NCBI RefSeq assembly: GCF_001679925.1
Contig: NZ_LYUZ01000001.1
Span: 40,524 to 104,523 of the forward strand
Direction: 5' to 3'
DNA from: Leisingera sp. JC1
GTDB lineage: Bacteria; Pseudomonadota; Alphaproteobacteria; Rhodobacterales; Rhodobacteraceae
DNA: 64,000 nucleotides
Both the position numbers and the translations under genes were made by a program. Shown here in pieces: positions 14,325-22,663 of this stretch. Position 1 is the stretch's first letter; every line of letters begins with the position of its first letter. The notes beneath the pieces were generated by a model that was given only the letters and a program-made list of their open reading frames with translations, had not been told where the DNA came from and ran no database searches.

Positions 14325-15557
14325 CTAGTGATAGGCTTGGTCCAAAGGGCGGGTTTGCGCGGGTTGGGACCGCGGGCAAACCGGGGCCTGCGGAACCGCC
14401 GCTTCGTGGTCGGCTTGCAGCGGGTGGTTCGCTTTCCACGCCCGTGTCATCCACAGAGCGGCAGCAGCAGGTTCTTGTGCAGCCTGCAGCAGTTCGTGCA
14501 CCGACAGGCTCAGCTGCGCGGCGTCGTGCTGGGCAATCACCCTGAGAAGGTCCCCGGCCTTGGCCGTTTCCGGGTGATCCAGCAGAAACGCGGTGCGCCC
14601 CCAATGCCCCCCGGACGTCAACCCGTTCGCCACTTGCACCCCAGGTGCCAGGTTCATTTCGAAGCTGATCAGCACCGCGTGGATGCTGCCCGGTGCGGTG
14701 CAGGCCAGATCCTTTACAACCCGCGCCGGATTGATGTTCGGCCGGGTGAAGTCGAACTCGAACAGCTCTGCCGCTGGGCCCAAGGGGCGGAGCTTGCAGG
14801 CTTCGAAATCGTTCGGGGTAAGCTGTGCCACGCGGGCGAAGTGGTGAAAGGCGCTGAGGTCAAAGCCTTCTGCCTCCTGCGGGCGCCAGAGGTCCAGGAG
14901 GCCGGAGCTTTCCACCGGCTGGGCCAACAATGTCCCGCGTTCCGGGATGGCGCGTGCGCCGGGTTTGGCCAGCGCCGACATGGCGTGGGTAAGGGTCGCA
15001 AGGGCGCCTTCGCCCAGCAGAACGGTATCGACGATTTCCGAGATCACCACATCTGCCTGCTCTGGAATGTCCGCGCCGACGACGATCTCATGCGACCATT
15101 TCGGGATGACGGTGATGCGGTCGCTCAGCCCGTTTGCCGCGATGACTCTGGTCGCGGCCTGGGCGATCAGCGGCTGCTGTTCGCAGGTGTAGACATGTTT
15201 CGCGCCCGACCGCGCCGCCAGCATGGCGGTCAAGCCAGCGCCGCAGCCAATGTCGAGCACCACATCGCCAGGTTTCACCTTGGCTGCGATGGCCTTGGCA
15301 TAGGCCTTGTTGCGGGCGGTGTCCGACAGCATCGGAAAATGCCAGCGGGGCACAAATGTCTGGTGCAGCCGCTCCTGCAGGATCTGTGCCTCGTGGTGGC
15401 TGGGATCCAGGCTGAGAGCCTCGGAGAGGAGTTGTGCGGTCTGGAGGCCGCCATCGGTCAGCGGGGCGGACTTTGCGGTTTGGACGAGACTGTTGGCGTC
15501 TTGGGCGTTGAGAATGGGATTTTCCGGGAAACGGGCAGGGGGTAGTCTTTCAGGCAA
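14325..15557 (-). CDS. PRMT7/PRMT9-like SAM-dependent methyltransferase
   Basis: 410 residues from TTG 15557 (AGGAAAAAAG just upstream). The sequence has the signature of eukaryote-type protein arginine methyltransferases of the PRMT7/9 branch. It has a short helical, TPR-like N-terminus (about 40-65) and VPRWHFPML at 69-77. The SAM motif LDIGCGAGLTAML runs from 101, with the acidic CEQQPL at the end of strand 2. The SEIVDTVLLGEG double-E loop has Glu174 and Glu183. A beta-barrel-like C-terminal half follows, and the last 40 residues are low complexity. The family likeness is seen directly; protein-arginine substrate specificity is inference, and bacterial members are uncharacterised to my knowledge. 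Confidence 0.78.
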   Translation of the reverse strand: MPERLPPARFPENPILNAQDANSLVQTAKSAPLTDGGLQTAQLLSEALSLDPSHHEAQILQERLHQTFVPRWHFPMLSDTARNKAYAKAIAAKVKPGDVVLDIGCGAGLTAMLAARSGAKHVYTCEQQPLIAQAATRVIAANGLSDRITVIPKWSHEIVVGADIPEQADVVISEIVDTVLLGEGALATLTHAMSALAKPGARAIPERGTLLAQPVESSGLLDLWRPQEAEGFDLSAFHHFARVAQLTPNDFEACKLRPLGPAAELFEFDFTRPNINPARVVKDLACTAPGSIHAVLISFEMNLAPGVQVANGLTSGGHWGRTAFLLDHPETAKAGDLLRVIAQHDAAQLSLSVHELLQAAQEPAAAALWMTRAWKANHPLQADHEAAVPQAPVCPRSQPAQTRPLDQAYH

Positions 15558-15861
15558 CTTTTTTCCTCATTTGAAGCAAATGCCACTGACCTGCATATTC
15601 CACGGGCGTGTCTAACAATTGGTGAAGGGACGCTGGTGGCCGCAAAAAAGGCGCGGGTGATCCGCTGCGGCTGCACAGGACAGGGGGCTGAATTGGCCTG
15701 TGTCCAGCTGGAACTTAGAACAGCGGCTGCGGCAGGGCCGTTGCGCCGGGGCGGGTCTTGGGGCATATGTGCGCCACGGCATAGCCTGCCCCGTTGTTAC
15801 CCTCTTGCTGAGGACGCCCGCATGTCCGCGCGCGCCCCGCGAGGAAGAAAGAGCCACCGCC
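15558..15861. other. Intergenic region between methyltransferase and pssA
   Basis: About 300 bases holding both divergent promoters. A small inverted repeat CATTTG-AAG-CAAATG (15568-15582) lies just upstream of the methyltransferase start. Reading frames that cross the region look like chance arginine-rich translation; I see no convincing gene or RNA. GAGGAAG at 15840-15846 is the likely distal ribosome-binding site of pssA. Confidence 0.5.
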
Positions 15862-16608
15862 ATGTATGACGCCCCGGAAAAGAAGAAATCGGAATTTGCG
15901 CTGATCCAGCTGATGCCGAACCTGATGACCATCGGCGCCATCTGCGCCGGGCTGTCGGCGATCCGCTTTGCCATCTCCGGCAACTTCAAGCTGGCGGTGA
16001 TGCTGATCCTGCTGGCGGCGGTGCTGGATGGGCTGGACGGGCGGTTGGCGCGGGCGCTGCGCAGTGTCAGCAAAATGGGGGCGGAGCTGGATTCACTGGC
16101 CGATTTCCTGAACTTCGGGGTGGCGACGCCGCTGGTCATCTACCTGTGGGCACTGCAGGACATGCGGGGCATCGGCTGGATTTCGGTGCTGGTGTTCTCA
16201 GTCTGCTGCGTGGTCCGGCTGGCACGGTTCAATGTTTCTGCCAAGTCGGAGGAAGACGCGCCGAAGCTGCGCAAAGGGTATTTCGAGGGCATCCCCTCAC
16301 CCGCGGGCGCGCTGCTGGCGCTGCTGCCGATGTTTGCTTCCTTTGCCTATGGCGGCCGCGAACCGGTGCTGCATGACCTGGTGATCTGTCTCACCATGGT
16401 GCTGGTGGGGCTGGCAATGATCAGCCACATTCCGACCTGGTCGCCGAAAGCGGTTAAAATTTCACGAGAGAATGTTAAGTACCTGCTTGTGGGCTTTGCC
16501 TTCATGGCTGCGGCATTACTGACCTATGCATGGACCGTGCTGGTTGTGCTATGCCTTGGCTACGTTGCTATGGTGATTTGGGGGCTGGTTTCCAAGCCAA
16601 AAGACTAG
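15862..16608 (+). CDS. pssA: CDP-diacylglycerol-serine O-phosphatidyltransferase PssA
   Basis: Makes phosphatidylserine from CDP-diacylglycerol and serine at the inner membrane. 248 residues with six to eight hydrophobic helices. The CDP-alcohol phosphotransferase motif is intact: DGLDGRLAR, eight residues, G-x3-D-x3-D (within SKMGAELDSLADF). PNLMTIGAICAGLSAIRFA near the N-terminus is typical of the type II enzyme. The ATG at 15862 is chosen because the usual N-terminus begins there. pmtA follows 26 bases later, so the pair supplies steps 1 and 3 of phosphatidylcholine synthesis; the decarboxylase gene is not in the window. Confidence 0.94.
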   Translation: MYDAPEKKKSEFALIQLMPNLMTIGAICAGLSAIRFAISGNFKLAVMLILLAAVLDGLDGRLARALRSVSKMGAELDSLADFLNFGVATPLVIYLWALQDMRGIGWISVLVFSVCCVVRLARFNVSAKSEEDAPKLRKGYFEGIPSPAGALLALLPMFASFAYGGREPVLHDLVICLTMVLVGLAMISHIPTWSPKAVKISRENVKYLLVGFAFMAAALLTYAWTVLVVLCLGYVAMVIWGLVSKPKD

Positions 16609-16633
16609 CCCAAGACGTCCGGGGAGGGACGAA

Positions 16634-17257
16634 TTGGATATCAAAGCAGTTGAGGAATCATACGCGCGCTGGGCGCCGGTGTATGATAAGACATTCGGTG
16701 CGGTGACGCGCTCTGGCCGCCGCAGGGCGACCCGTTACATCAATTCCCGCGAAGGCAAGGTGCTGGAGGTTGGGGTCGGCACCGGCTTGTCCCTGCAGCA
16801 CTACGCGCCGCATCTGCAGGTGACGGGGATTGATTTCAGCCACGACATGCTGAAGAAGGCACAAGGTAAGGTGCAGGAGCTGGGGCTGAAACAGGTCGAG
16901 GCGCTGCGGCAGATGGATGCCCGGCAGCTGGATTTCCCGGATAACTCCTTCGACACTGTGGCGGCGATGCATGTGCTGTCGGTGGTGCCGGACCCGGACA
17001 AGGTGATGCATGAGATCGCGCGGGTTCTGAAGCCCGGCGGCAAGGTGGTGATCACCAATCACTTCAAGAGCGGTAAGGGGGTGCGGGCCTCGCTGGAGAA
17101 GCTGTCGGCGCCTCTGGCCAATGTGATCGGCTGGCATTCTGATTTTGCGCTGGAGACGGTGCTGCAGGAGGACCGGCTGCAGGTCGAGATGCAGGAGAGC
17201 ATTCCGCCTTTCGGGATGATGACATTCCTGGTGCTGGGCAAGCAGCAGAACATGTGA
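16634..17257 (+). CDS. pmtA: Phosphatidylethanolamine N-methyltransferase PmtA
   Basis: 207 residues, SAM-dependent, Rhodobacter-type PmtA. It methylates phosphatidylethanolamine three times to phosphatidylcholine. Motifs: YARWAPVYDKTFG near the N-terminus, SAM motif I VLEVGVGTGLSL, the GIDFSHDMLKKA acidic loop, and VLKPGGKVVITNHF. The start is TTG 16634 behind GGGGAGGG (16621-16628). It follows pssA in a two-gene operon closed by a terminator. Confidence 0.92.
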   Translation: MDIKAVEESYARWAPVYDKTFGAVTRSGRRRATRYINSREGKVLEVGVGTGLSLQHYAPHLQVTGIDFSHDMLKKAQGKVQELGLKQVEALRQMDARQLDFPDNSFDTVAAMHVLSVVPDPDKVMHEIARVLKPGGKVVITNHFKSGKGVRASLEKLSAPLANVIGWHSDFALETVLQEDRLQVEMQESIPPFGMMTFLVLGKQQNM

Positions 17258-17278
17258 AACACCCTGTTTCCGCACTGC

Positions 17279-17308
17279 AGCCCCGGGGGGATCCTCCGGG
17301 GCTTTTCT
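17279..17308 (+). terminator. Terminator of pssA-pmtA
   Basis: AGCCCCGG and CCGGGGCT arms around a GGGGATCCT centre, followed by TTTTCTTT. A typical GC-rich stem plus U-run, 21 bases after the pmtA stop codon. Confidence 0.82.
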
Positions 17309-17430
17309 TTGTGCGGCCTGTCTGCAACAGTGCAGTTGAAACGGGTGGAATTGGACTGCCTCAGGGCATGTAAAACCTTTTTACATGCCCATATCAGGAC
17401 CAGGTATTTGACAGGGAAGGAGCGGATGCG

Positions 17431-18513
17431 ATGAGTGTGTCCCAATTTGAGAAAATGGTGGCGGACAGCCAGGACAAGGTGCGCGAGTCGCAGTCCAGGA
17501 TCGAGGCGCTGACCTCGCGCATTGAGGCCGCGCGCAGCAAGATCGAGGCGGGCGAGGATGCCAGCATCGACATCGAGAACGCCACGCTGGAAGATGTGCA
17601 TGCGCATACCGAGGTGATGAACGCCAATATCGCCGAGCTGATCATGGGGCTGGATGATGTGACGGCGGCGTTCTCCAAGGATTTTGACGAGATGCGCTCG
17701 AAAACCGGCTGGGAGAGCTTTGTCGGCTTCTTCTCCAAGGGCAAGTCGGACTCGATGCGCCAGGAGCGGATGCGCACGGCGAATATCGACGACAAGCTTC
17801 AGGACCTGATCGCCAAGTCGGATGTGATCGTGAAGCTTCTGGAGGGCCAGCTGGCCACCCTGGAGGAGCAGCGCGAGAAGGTGCAGACCAACCTGTCTGC
17901 AACCCTGGACGACCGCGAGTTCACGGTGCAGGAGCTGGAGGGCGTGCGCGCGCAGATCGTGGCGCTGGACCCGCAGATCATCGAGCTGGAGAACAAGATT
18001 TCAGTCGAGCAGGACGCCGCCGCGCGCACCAAGCTGGAGACCGAACTGGCGGACATTAACGCCAAATACAACGCGCTGGTGCAGGAGGAGCAGGTGAAGC
18101 TTGCGAAATCCCAGACGCTGGAGCGCTATATCGAGAAGGGCAAGACCTGGGTCGACAGCCTGCAGAACCAGGCGGCGACGCAGATGGTGCTGATCAACAA
18201 GCTGCAGACGGACACCCAGCAGCGGGTGGTGCTGTATGACGCGCTGACGAAATCGCTGAAGACCGCGCAGCAGCAAGATGTGGCGCACCGGATCAACGAG
18301 ATCGGCGTGCAGACCGACAAGGAAGCCCAGACCGCAATGGCGGCGATCGGCACCGCGACCAACCAGAAGATGGCCGACATGCTGGAAGCGCATGAGGGCA
18401 ACATGGTGTTCGCCCGCGACGTGCTGGAGAAGAAGGCTAAGGCGGATGAACGCTTTGCCCGCCGGTTTGCGGCAATTGTCGAGAAGCACGACAAGAACCT
18501 GTATGGGGGGTGA
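17431..18513 (+). CDS. Coiled-coil cytoplasmic protein of unknown function
   Basis: 360 residues, almost entirely charged alpha-helix with no signal peptide or membrane span. Coiled-coil runs are evident at about 10-50, 115-245 and 300-345, for example RIEALTSRIEAARSKIEAG and QIIELENKISVEQDAA. It loosely recalls TelA/toxic-anion-resistance proteins in its helical pattern (GKTWVDSLQNQAATQMVLINK), but I would not assign that family firmly. It is first in the cluster running to 25116; AAGGAG at 17416 supports the ATG. A role as a scaffold or client of the AAA+ ATPase at 20123 is inference. Confidence 0.72.
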   Translation: MSVSQFEKMVADSQDKVRESQSRIEALTSRIEAARSKIEAGEDASIDIENATLEDVHAHTEVMNANIAELIMGLDDVTAAFSKDFDEMRSKTGWESFVGFFSKGKSDSMRQERMRTANIDDKLQDLIAKSDVIVKLLEGQLATLEEQREKVQTNLSATLDDREFTVQELEGVRAQIVALDPQIIELENKISVEQDAAARTKLETELADINAKYNALVQEEQVKLAKSQTLERYIEKGKTWVDSLQNQAATQMVLINKLQTDTQQRVVLYDALTKSLKTAQQQDVAHRINEIGVQTDKEAQTAMAAIGTATNQKMADMLEAHEGNMVFARDVLEKKAKADERFARRFAAIVEKHDKNLYGG

Positions 18514-18728
18514 GTGTGTTTAGGCTCTCCGAAGTCAACGGGTCTTTTCTCTACAAGGCCAGCACCTTAAGTGATTTCTATCTGCAGATAGCGCTTATGG
18601 CAGTTGCCATTTATTTCATCCCGTCTGAAAGCAATACCAAGTGGGCAATTTTCGCAGGTGGGGCGGTTGCTTCGTGGGGAAGCTATGCAAGGAAACGAAA
18701 GGACAAAGAAGGCGGTCGAAATGACTAA
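18510..18728 (+). CDS. Small membrane protein, A+T-richer insert in the cluster
   Basis: 72 residues beginning with GTG that overlaps the previous stop (GTGA). One or two hydrophobic stretches (LQIALMAVAIYFI and WAIFAGGAVASW) are followed by a basic tail ending RKRKDKEGGRND. Base composition is visibly lower in G+C: bases 18541-18600 hold 27 of 60 G+C, against 37 of 60 for 21361-21420 in the ATPase gene. It recalls holin-like or phage-accessory small membrane proteins only in outline. A GC-rich repeat follows. Likely an acquired gene. Confidence 0.6.
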   Translation: MSVFRLSEVNGSFLYKASTLSDFYLQIALMAVAIYFIPSESNTKWAIFAGGAVASWGSYARKRKDKEGGRND

Positions 18729-18803
18729 GACCAGTCAAGACTATGCTGTTCTTACAACTTGCATTTGCCCACGCTGGAAATTGAGTGTGCGGAACACGGG
18801 ACA

Positions 18804-18883
18804 GTTCCCGGCCGCGGGTGGGGGTGTAGCGCCCGCCCGTGGGGGCGGCCGGGCGCTGTCCGCGCCGCAAGCGGCACGTCCGG
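18804..18883 (-). repeat. GC-rich palindromic repeat, copy A (minus orientation)
   Basis: Read on the minus strand it matches the repeat at 24054-24134. Shared segments include GCCGCTTGCGGC-like start, CGCCCGGCCGCCCC, and GGGCGGGCGCTACACCCCC ending in CCGCGGCCGGGAAC. It lies between the A+T-rich small gene and the next conserved gene and can form long hairpins. Confidence 0.55.
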
Positions 18884-18896
18884 AAAGGGGAGCTGT

Positions 18897-20018
18897 ATGA
18901 CCGATCCCTCCCACGACCACGCCGGCCTCAGCGATACCTTCGCCTCGCGCCGGTATTTCAAGAAGTTCGAGACCATCATCCGGCATCTGACCCGGGTGGC
19001 GGCGGCGATGCAGGCGGAGGGGCGGCTGTCGAAATCCGATGTGAAGGTGCTGACCGCCTACCTGATGCGGCTCAATTTCACCTTCCGCGCGCTTTCGATG
19101 AAATACCTGATGGCGGGGCGCGATACTGGGCGGTTTTTCGGCAGCCTGGCGATGGACAAGCGCGACAGCGGCTTTCCGGTCGCCGCCGAACTCATGACCA
19201 TGGCCAACGACGCCCAGCAGGCGGAACGGCATCTGGCCAATATGGCCAGTGAGGCGCAGCTGAAGGACGATATGGTGCGCAACATCATCTCGGACCGCAC
19301 GGTGCCCTCGAAACTGCAGTTCGCGCTGTCGCAGCGGCTGTATTACCAGGAGCTCTCGAAGGGGCGGCTGTTCTGGACCCAGAACGATCCGGTTTGCGAA
19401 TGGCTGGAAAACATCGGCGAGCGGCGGCGGCGCTTCCTGCTGCACTGGGCGGCCTATGACAGCCAGGTGAACCTGCCGGTGATCTACCTGATGGAGCTGG
19501 AGGACAGCGGCAAGGTGGCTTTGCCCAAGGATGAGCGCCGCTGGCCGGAAGTGCAGGCGCATCTGATGGCGCAGGCATTGGCCGGGCTGAAACTGGTGAC
19601 CATTGCCAAGGGGTTTGACGAGGATTTCGACGACCTCCACCCCAAGCATTTGCGCCGTTACCATGTGGGGCCGATGTATTCCTCGGCTTACACCGAACAG
19701 TCCGGCCCGCTGCACCAGGTGCTGGAGCAGGCGGAGGCGCCCGCGGGCCAGGACTGGGCGCTGGCCTGGACGCTGGAGGAGCTGGAAAGCGAAGACGTGC
19801 GCGAGGAGCGCGCAGGCTGGTTCGGCACTGTGGAGCGGGAGATCTTTGCGCTCGACCCCTTTGGCGGGCGCGGCGCCGATACCGGGGCAACCCGGACCCA
19901 GCGCGCGATCATCCTGCCGCAGCGCCCGTTCCAGGTGCTGGCGGAGCTGGACCCGCCGGGGTTCGGCGATGTGCAGAAGTTCGTGGTGAGCGACGCCGGG
20001 CAAGTGCTGCGGTATTGA
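18897..20018 (+). CDS. Conserved protein of unknown function, probably helical
   Basis: 373 residues; start at ATG 18897 behind GGGGAG (18887-18892). No signal peptide. The first 200 residues look all-helical and amphipathic (FKKFETIIRHLTRVAAAMQAE, then DDMVRNIISDRTVPSKLQFA in sequence). The middle has WLENIGERRRRFLLHWAAYDSQ, and the C-terminal part ends with an acidic region and ILPQRPFQVLAELDPPGF. I recognise no enzyme motif. Its place directly before the AAA+ ATPase suggests they work together. Unknown function. Confidence 0.72.
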   Translation: MTDPSHDHAGLSDTFASRRYFKKFETIIRHLTRVAAAMQAEGRLSKSDVKVLTAYLMRLNFTFRALSMKYLMAGRDTGRFFGSLAMDKRDSGFPVAAELMTMANDAQQAERHLANMASEAQLKDDMVRNIISDRTVPSKLQFALSQRLYYQELSKGRLFWTQNDPVCEWLENIGERRRRFLLHWAAYDSQVNLPVIYLMELEDSGKVALPKDERRWPEVQAHLMAQALAGLKLVTIAKGFDEDFDDLHPKHLRRYHVGPMYSSAYTEQSGPLHQVLEQAEAPAGQDWALAWTLEELESEDVREERAGWFGTVEREIFALDPFGGRGADTGATRTQRAIILPQRPFQVLAELDPPGFGDVQKFVVSDAGQVLRY

Positions 20019-20019
20019 G

Positions 20020-20078
20020 CGGCAGCGCGTGCTGCCGGCTGCGGAGCCTCCGGCGGGAGTATTTGTAGAAAGATGAAG
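20020..20078 (+). repeat. Composite intergenic repeat, copy 2
   Basis: Hairpin CGGCAGC-GCGT-GCTGCCG (20020-20037) followed by CCTCCGGCGGGAGTATTTG and AGAAAGATGAAG. Same design as copy 1 at 4977. It sits between two genes of the cluster, directly after the stop codon at 20018, so the transcript may end, be processed or be attenuated here. Confidence 0.7.
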
Positions 20079-20122
20079 GCGAACCGGTTTTTGGGCGGCG
20101 CGCTGCGGATTGAGAGGGTGAA

Positions 20123-22060
20123 ATGAGCATTTCAGGCAATCAGATGGAGCTGCGGGAAGAGGATATCCGCAAGCATTACGCGGCTGCGGCGGCGATGCTG
20201 GAGGGGTTTGACCACACCCCGCGCATCGCCAAGCCGCAGGCGGAGGGCAAGGCGCCGGAGCGCTCGCCCGGGATTGCCCGCACGCGGCGCTTCCGCTCTA
20301 CCACGCCGGGCTTGGTGACGCGCTCCACCGCGCGCCCCGATGGGGTGCATCTGATTGCCCGCATCGAGGCGGCGGATGAGGATGATCCGCTGACCTCGCC
20401 GCTGCAGGCGACCCTGCAGCACGCCTTGCGCCGCGCCTTGGCGGTCTCCCTGGCGATGGGGGAGGCTTATGCGGATGTGTCCGGCCTGGCGGATCTGAAG
20501 CGGGCCAATCTGGCAGGCTCTTTGGATGCGGCACGGAAGGGGGAGTTCACCGAACTGCTGGCGGCAGAGGCGCTGATTGCGGCGCATGTGTTTGCCAATG
20601 CCGCGGCCTATCTGCTGGCGCCGCACGGGTCCGAGGCACAGGCCGAAGTGGGCGAGGCGGAGGAGCTGCTGACGGATAATGCGCCGCTGGCCCTGCACGG
20701 GGCGCTGTGGGAGCTGGACCAGAAGCTGGCGCTGCACGCGCCGGATGATGCGCATCTGATTGCGGCTGCGGCGGCTTATGCCGAGCAACTGATGGAGAAG
20801 GCGGCCTTGCGGGCGCAGAATGCTCCAAGGCTGGAGGCGTTCACTGCCGCCGCCTGGCGGGTGGAGGCGGATGATCTGACCATCAGCGGCTTTGAACCGG
20901 CGGCCAAGGCGAAATCCACCACCCTGACCATGGCGTTCAAGAAACCGCATGAGGTGGTGGGCAACCATATCGCCAAATATCAGGCGCTGCGGCTCTCGAA
21001 GATGCTGATGGCCTATGATTTCGACCGCCGGTTGAACCCCTTTGCGGAAATGGGCGGCTTCATCTTCACCTTCATGGGCGACGGCAAGCCGGGGACCGGC
21101 AAGACGACGCTGATCCAGATGATGGCGGGGCTGATCCATGATTATTGCCAGAATGCGGGCTATGCCTTCCGCTATCAGAACTTCGGCATCGACAATATCG
21201 ACAGCTATCAGGGCAAATCGGGGCAAAACGCCAAGTCTTTCATCCAGAATGTGATCGACCCGGGTGTCATCGGCTTTGGTACCATCGACGACATCGACCA
21301 GATCGCGGGCAAGCGCGGCGACCGGCAGTCCAGCGCGGGCCAGCAGGAGGTGACGGCGGTGTTCATGGAGGCCTTTGCCGGCGCCAATACCGTGGTGCGC
21401 GGCAACTGCACCTTTGGCATGTTCTCCAACTACCCGGAGAATGTGGACGACGCGCTGCGCCAGCGGGCCGGCGCGCGGTTCCTGGTGGACGGGCCGCAGA
21501 CGCGGGAGGATTACATCGACATCCTGACGCTCTTGATGGGAAAGAACCACAGCATTCCGCTGGGCGAGCATGACTTGTACGGCGCGCAGGAGATCAAGAA
21601 GGCCGTCGCGCGGTCGTTCGAGGCGCATAACCGGCCGCAGGAGCCGGGGCTGATGGAAGTCTTTGGCCGGGTGCAGGATCAGATTGGGGAGCTGGATGAT
21701 CTGGCCAAGCTGGGCACCTATCTGAAGGCGATCCAGCAGGCGGATGAGCGGTTTACCGGCCGCGCCATCAAGAACATCACCGATGCGGTCAAGGTCCGGG
21801 CGATGGACTTTGAGCTGCCGGATGAATGGATGGAGAACCCGGAGCTGTTCCTGTTCAAGGACTATGAGACCAAATCCGCGATGATTGCGGAGCTGCGGGT
21901 GCCCATCACGGTCGACATGGTGGTGCAGGAGATCAACCGCTACGCCGACAGCGAGTTCCGCTATGCCGACAAGTCGGATGAGGTGGCGATTGAGAACATG
22001 GTGCGCGATTTCGGGCGGCAGGAAGAGGCCAAGCGGCGGTATCTGGAGGGGACGGGGTGA
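20123..22060 (+). CDS. AAA+ family ATPase
   Basis: 645 residues. The C-terminal half is an AAA+ module. Walker A GKPGTGKT is at 321-328, Walker B GFGTIDDID at 384-392 with acidic Asp389-Asp390. A sensor-1-like Asn436 in FGMFSNYPEN is followed by arginine-finger candidates Arg446/Arg448 in DDALRQRAGAR. A helical lid region ends near 560. The N-terminal 300 residues are an alanine-rich helical domain I cannot assign. There is no membrane span. It probably remodels a partner encoded in the same cluster, with the coiled-coil protein at 17431 as the first guess. GTGA overlap with the next gene. Confidence 0.85.
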   Translation: MSISGNQMELREEDIRKHYAAAAAMLEGFDHTPRIAKPQAEGKAPERSPGIARTRRFRSTTPGLVTRSTARPDGVHLIARIEAADEDDPLTSPLQATLQHALRRALAVSLAMGEAYADVSGLADLKRANLAGSLDAARKGEFTELLAAEALIAAHVFANAAAYLLAPHGSEAQAEVGEAEELLTDNAPLALHGALWELDQKLALHAPDDAHLIAAAAAYAEQLMEKAALRAQNAPRLEAFTAAAWRVEADDLTISGFEPAAKAKSTTLTMAFKKPHEVVGNHIAKYQALRLSKMLMAYDFDRRLNPFAEMGGFIFTFMGDGKPGTGKTTLIQMMAGLIHDYCQNAGYAFRYQNFGIDNIDSYQGKSGQNAKSFIQNVIDPGVIGFGTIDDIDQIAGKRGDRQSSAGQQEVTAVFMEAFAGANTVVRGNCTFGMFSNYPENVDDALRQRAGARFLVDGPQTREDYIDILTLLMGKNHSIPLGEHDLYGAQEIKKAVARSFEAHNRPQEPGLMEVFGRVQDQIGELDDLAKLGTYLKAIQQADERFTGRAIKNITDAVKVRAMDFELPDEWMENPELFLFKDYETKSAMIAELRVPITVDMVVQEINRYADSEFRYADKSDEVAIENMVRDFGRQEEAKRRYLEGTG

Positions 22061-22524
22061 GAAAGCTTGTTGCGGTTGCATTTGCCCTGTCAGTTGGAGC
22101 CGGAGCTGGCTGCGCAACTGGAGAGCCGGATTATAATTTAGTTGGAAAACAGGCGTTTTCCTTGTGGGAATGCGCCGCTCTGTCGGGAGTTGCGCGCGAC
22201 GATAGTCCGGAAGCTCTAAACCTGTTTGACAACGGATATAAGCTTATGAGGGAGTTCGTTGTTGCGTGGAAAGAAGGAAAGCTAACGAAAGAGAACACGA
22301 ACGAGGTGCCCATTGGAATTAGTTGGCGTTTAACCTCAGGCCCATCAGTAGATTTTTCATTGGGATATATGTGGTCTGAATTTGCAAGAGACGCTTTCGA
22401 TGACACTTGGGACGACAGCATTGAGGCGACTTTCGACGAAAAGAAGCAATTGCAAATACTTAAAGCAGAGCAGCAGTTTCGGGATCGTAACTGCGAACTA
22501 CTTGAAGAGGTTATTGGCAAGTGA
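22057..22524 (+). CDS. Putative lipoprotein, A+T-richer insert in the cluster
   Basis: 155 residues from a GTG overlapping the ATPase stop. The signal peptide ends VGAGAGC, a lipobox with Gly instead of Leu at -3, so lipidation at Cys19 is likely but not certain. The mature part has few cysteines and a polar profile (FSLWECAALSGVARDD, then later WSEFARDAFDDTWDDS). G+C is low for this chromosome: 28 of 60 in 22261-22320 and 25 of 60 in 22321-22380. That and the codon usage point to horizontal acquisition. Function unknown. Confidence 0.6.
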   Translation: MRKLVAVAFALSVGAGAGCATGEPDYNLVGKQAFSLWECAALSGVARDDSPEALNLFDNGYKLMREFVVAWKEGKLTKENTNEVPIGISWRLTSGPSVDFSLGYMWSEFARDAFDDTWDDSIEATFDEKKQLQILKAEQQFRDRNCELLEEVIGK

Positions 22525-22570
22525 TGACTGTCGGAAGCCCTATCAATTGGTACCATTCCGCAGCGAAGCC

Positions 22571-22633
22571 GCGACGCGCCCGACCCGCCCCTCAGGGCGG
22601 GCGCGTCCCGCACCCACCCTCGGGCCGGGCGCA
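22571..22633 (+). repeat. GC-rich palindromic repeat, copy B
   Basis: GACGCGCCCGACCCGCCC, CTCAGG-type centre, GGGCGGGCGCGTC forms a hairpin, followed by CACCCACCCTCGGGCCGGGC and GCA. Compared with 24054-24134 the two copies align over about 60 bases with few differences. It follows the A+T-rich lipoprotein gene. Confidence 0.7.
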
Positions 22634-22663
22634 TTGCTTCCGTGATACGGAAAGTAGGACAGT

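Noticed and set aside
15636..15869. A 77-codon plus-strand frame upstream of pssA
   Set aside because: Arg/Ala/Cys-rich chance composition, overlaps the pssA leader and start, no ribosome-binding site and no domain-like pattern.
17431..18513. Firm assignment of the coiled-coil protein to TelA/toxic anion resistance
   Set aside because: Similarity is only the general heptad pattern and a few short stretches; I could not see a TelA-specific motif, so it is left as unknown.
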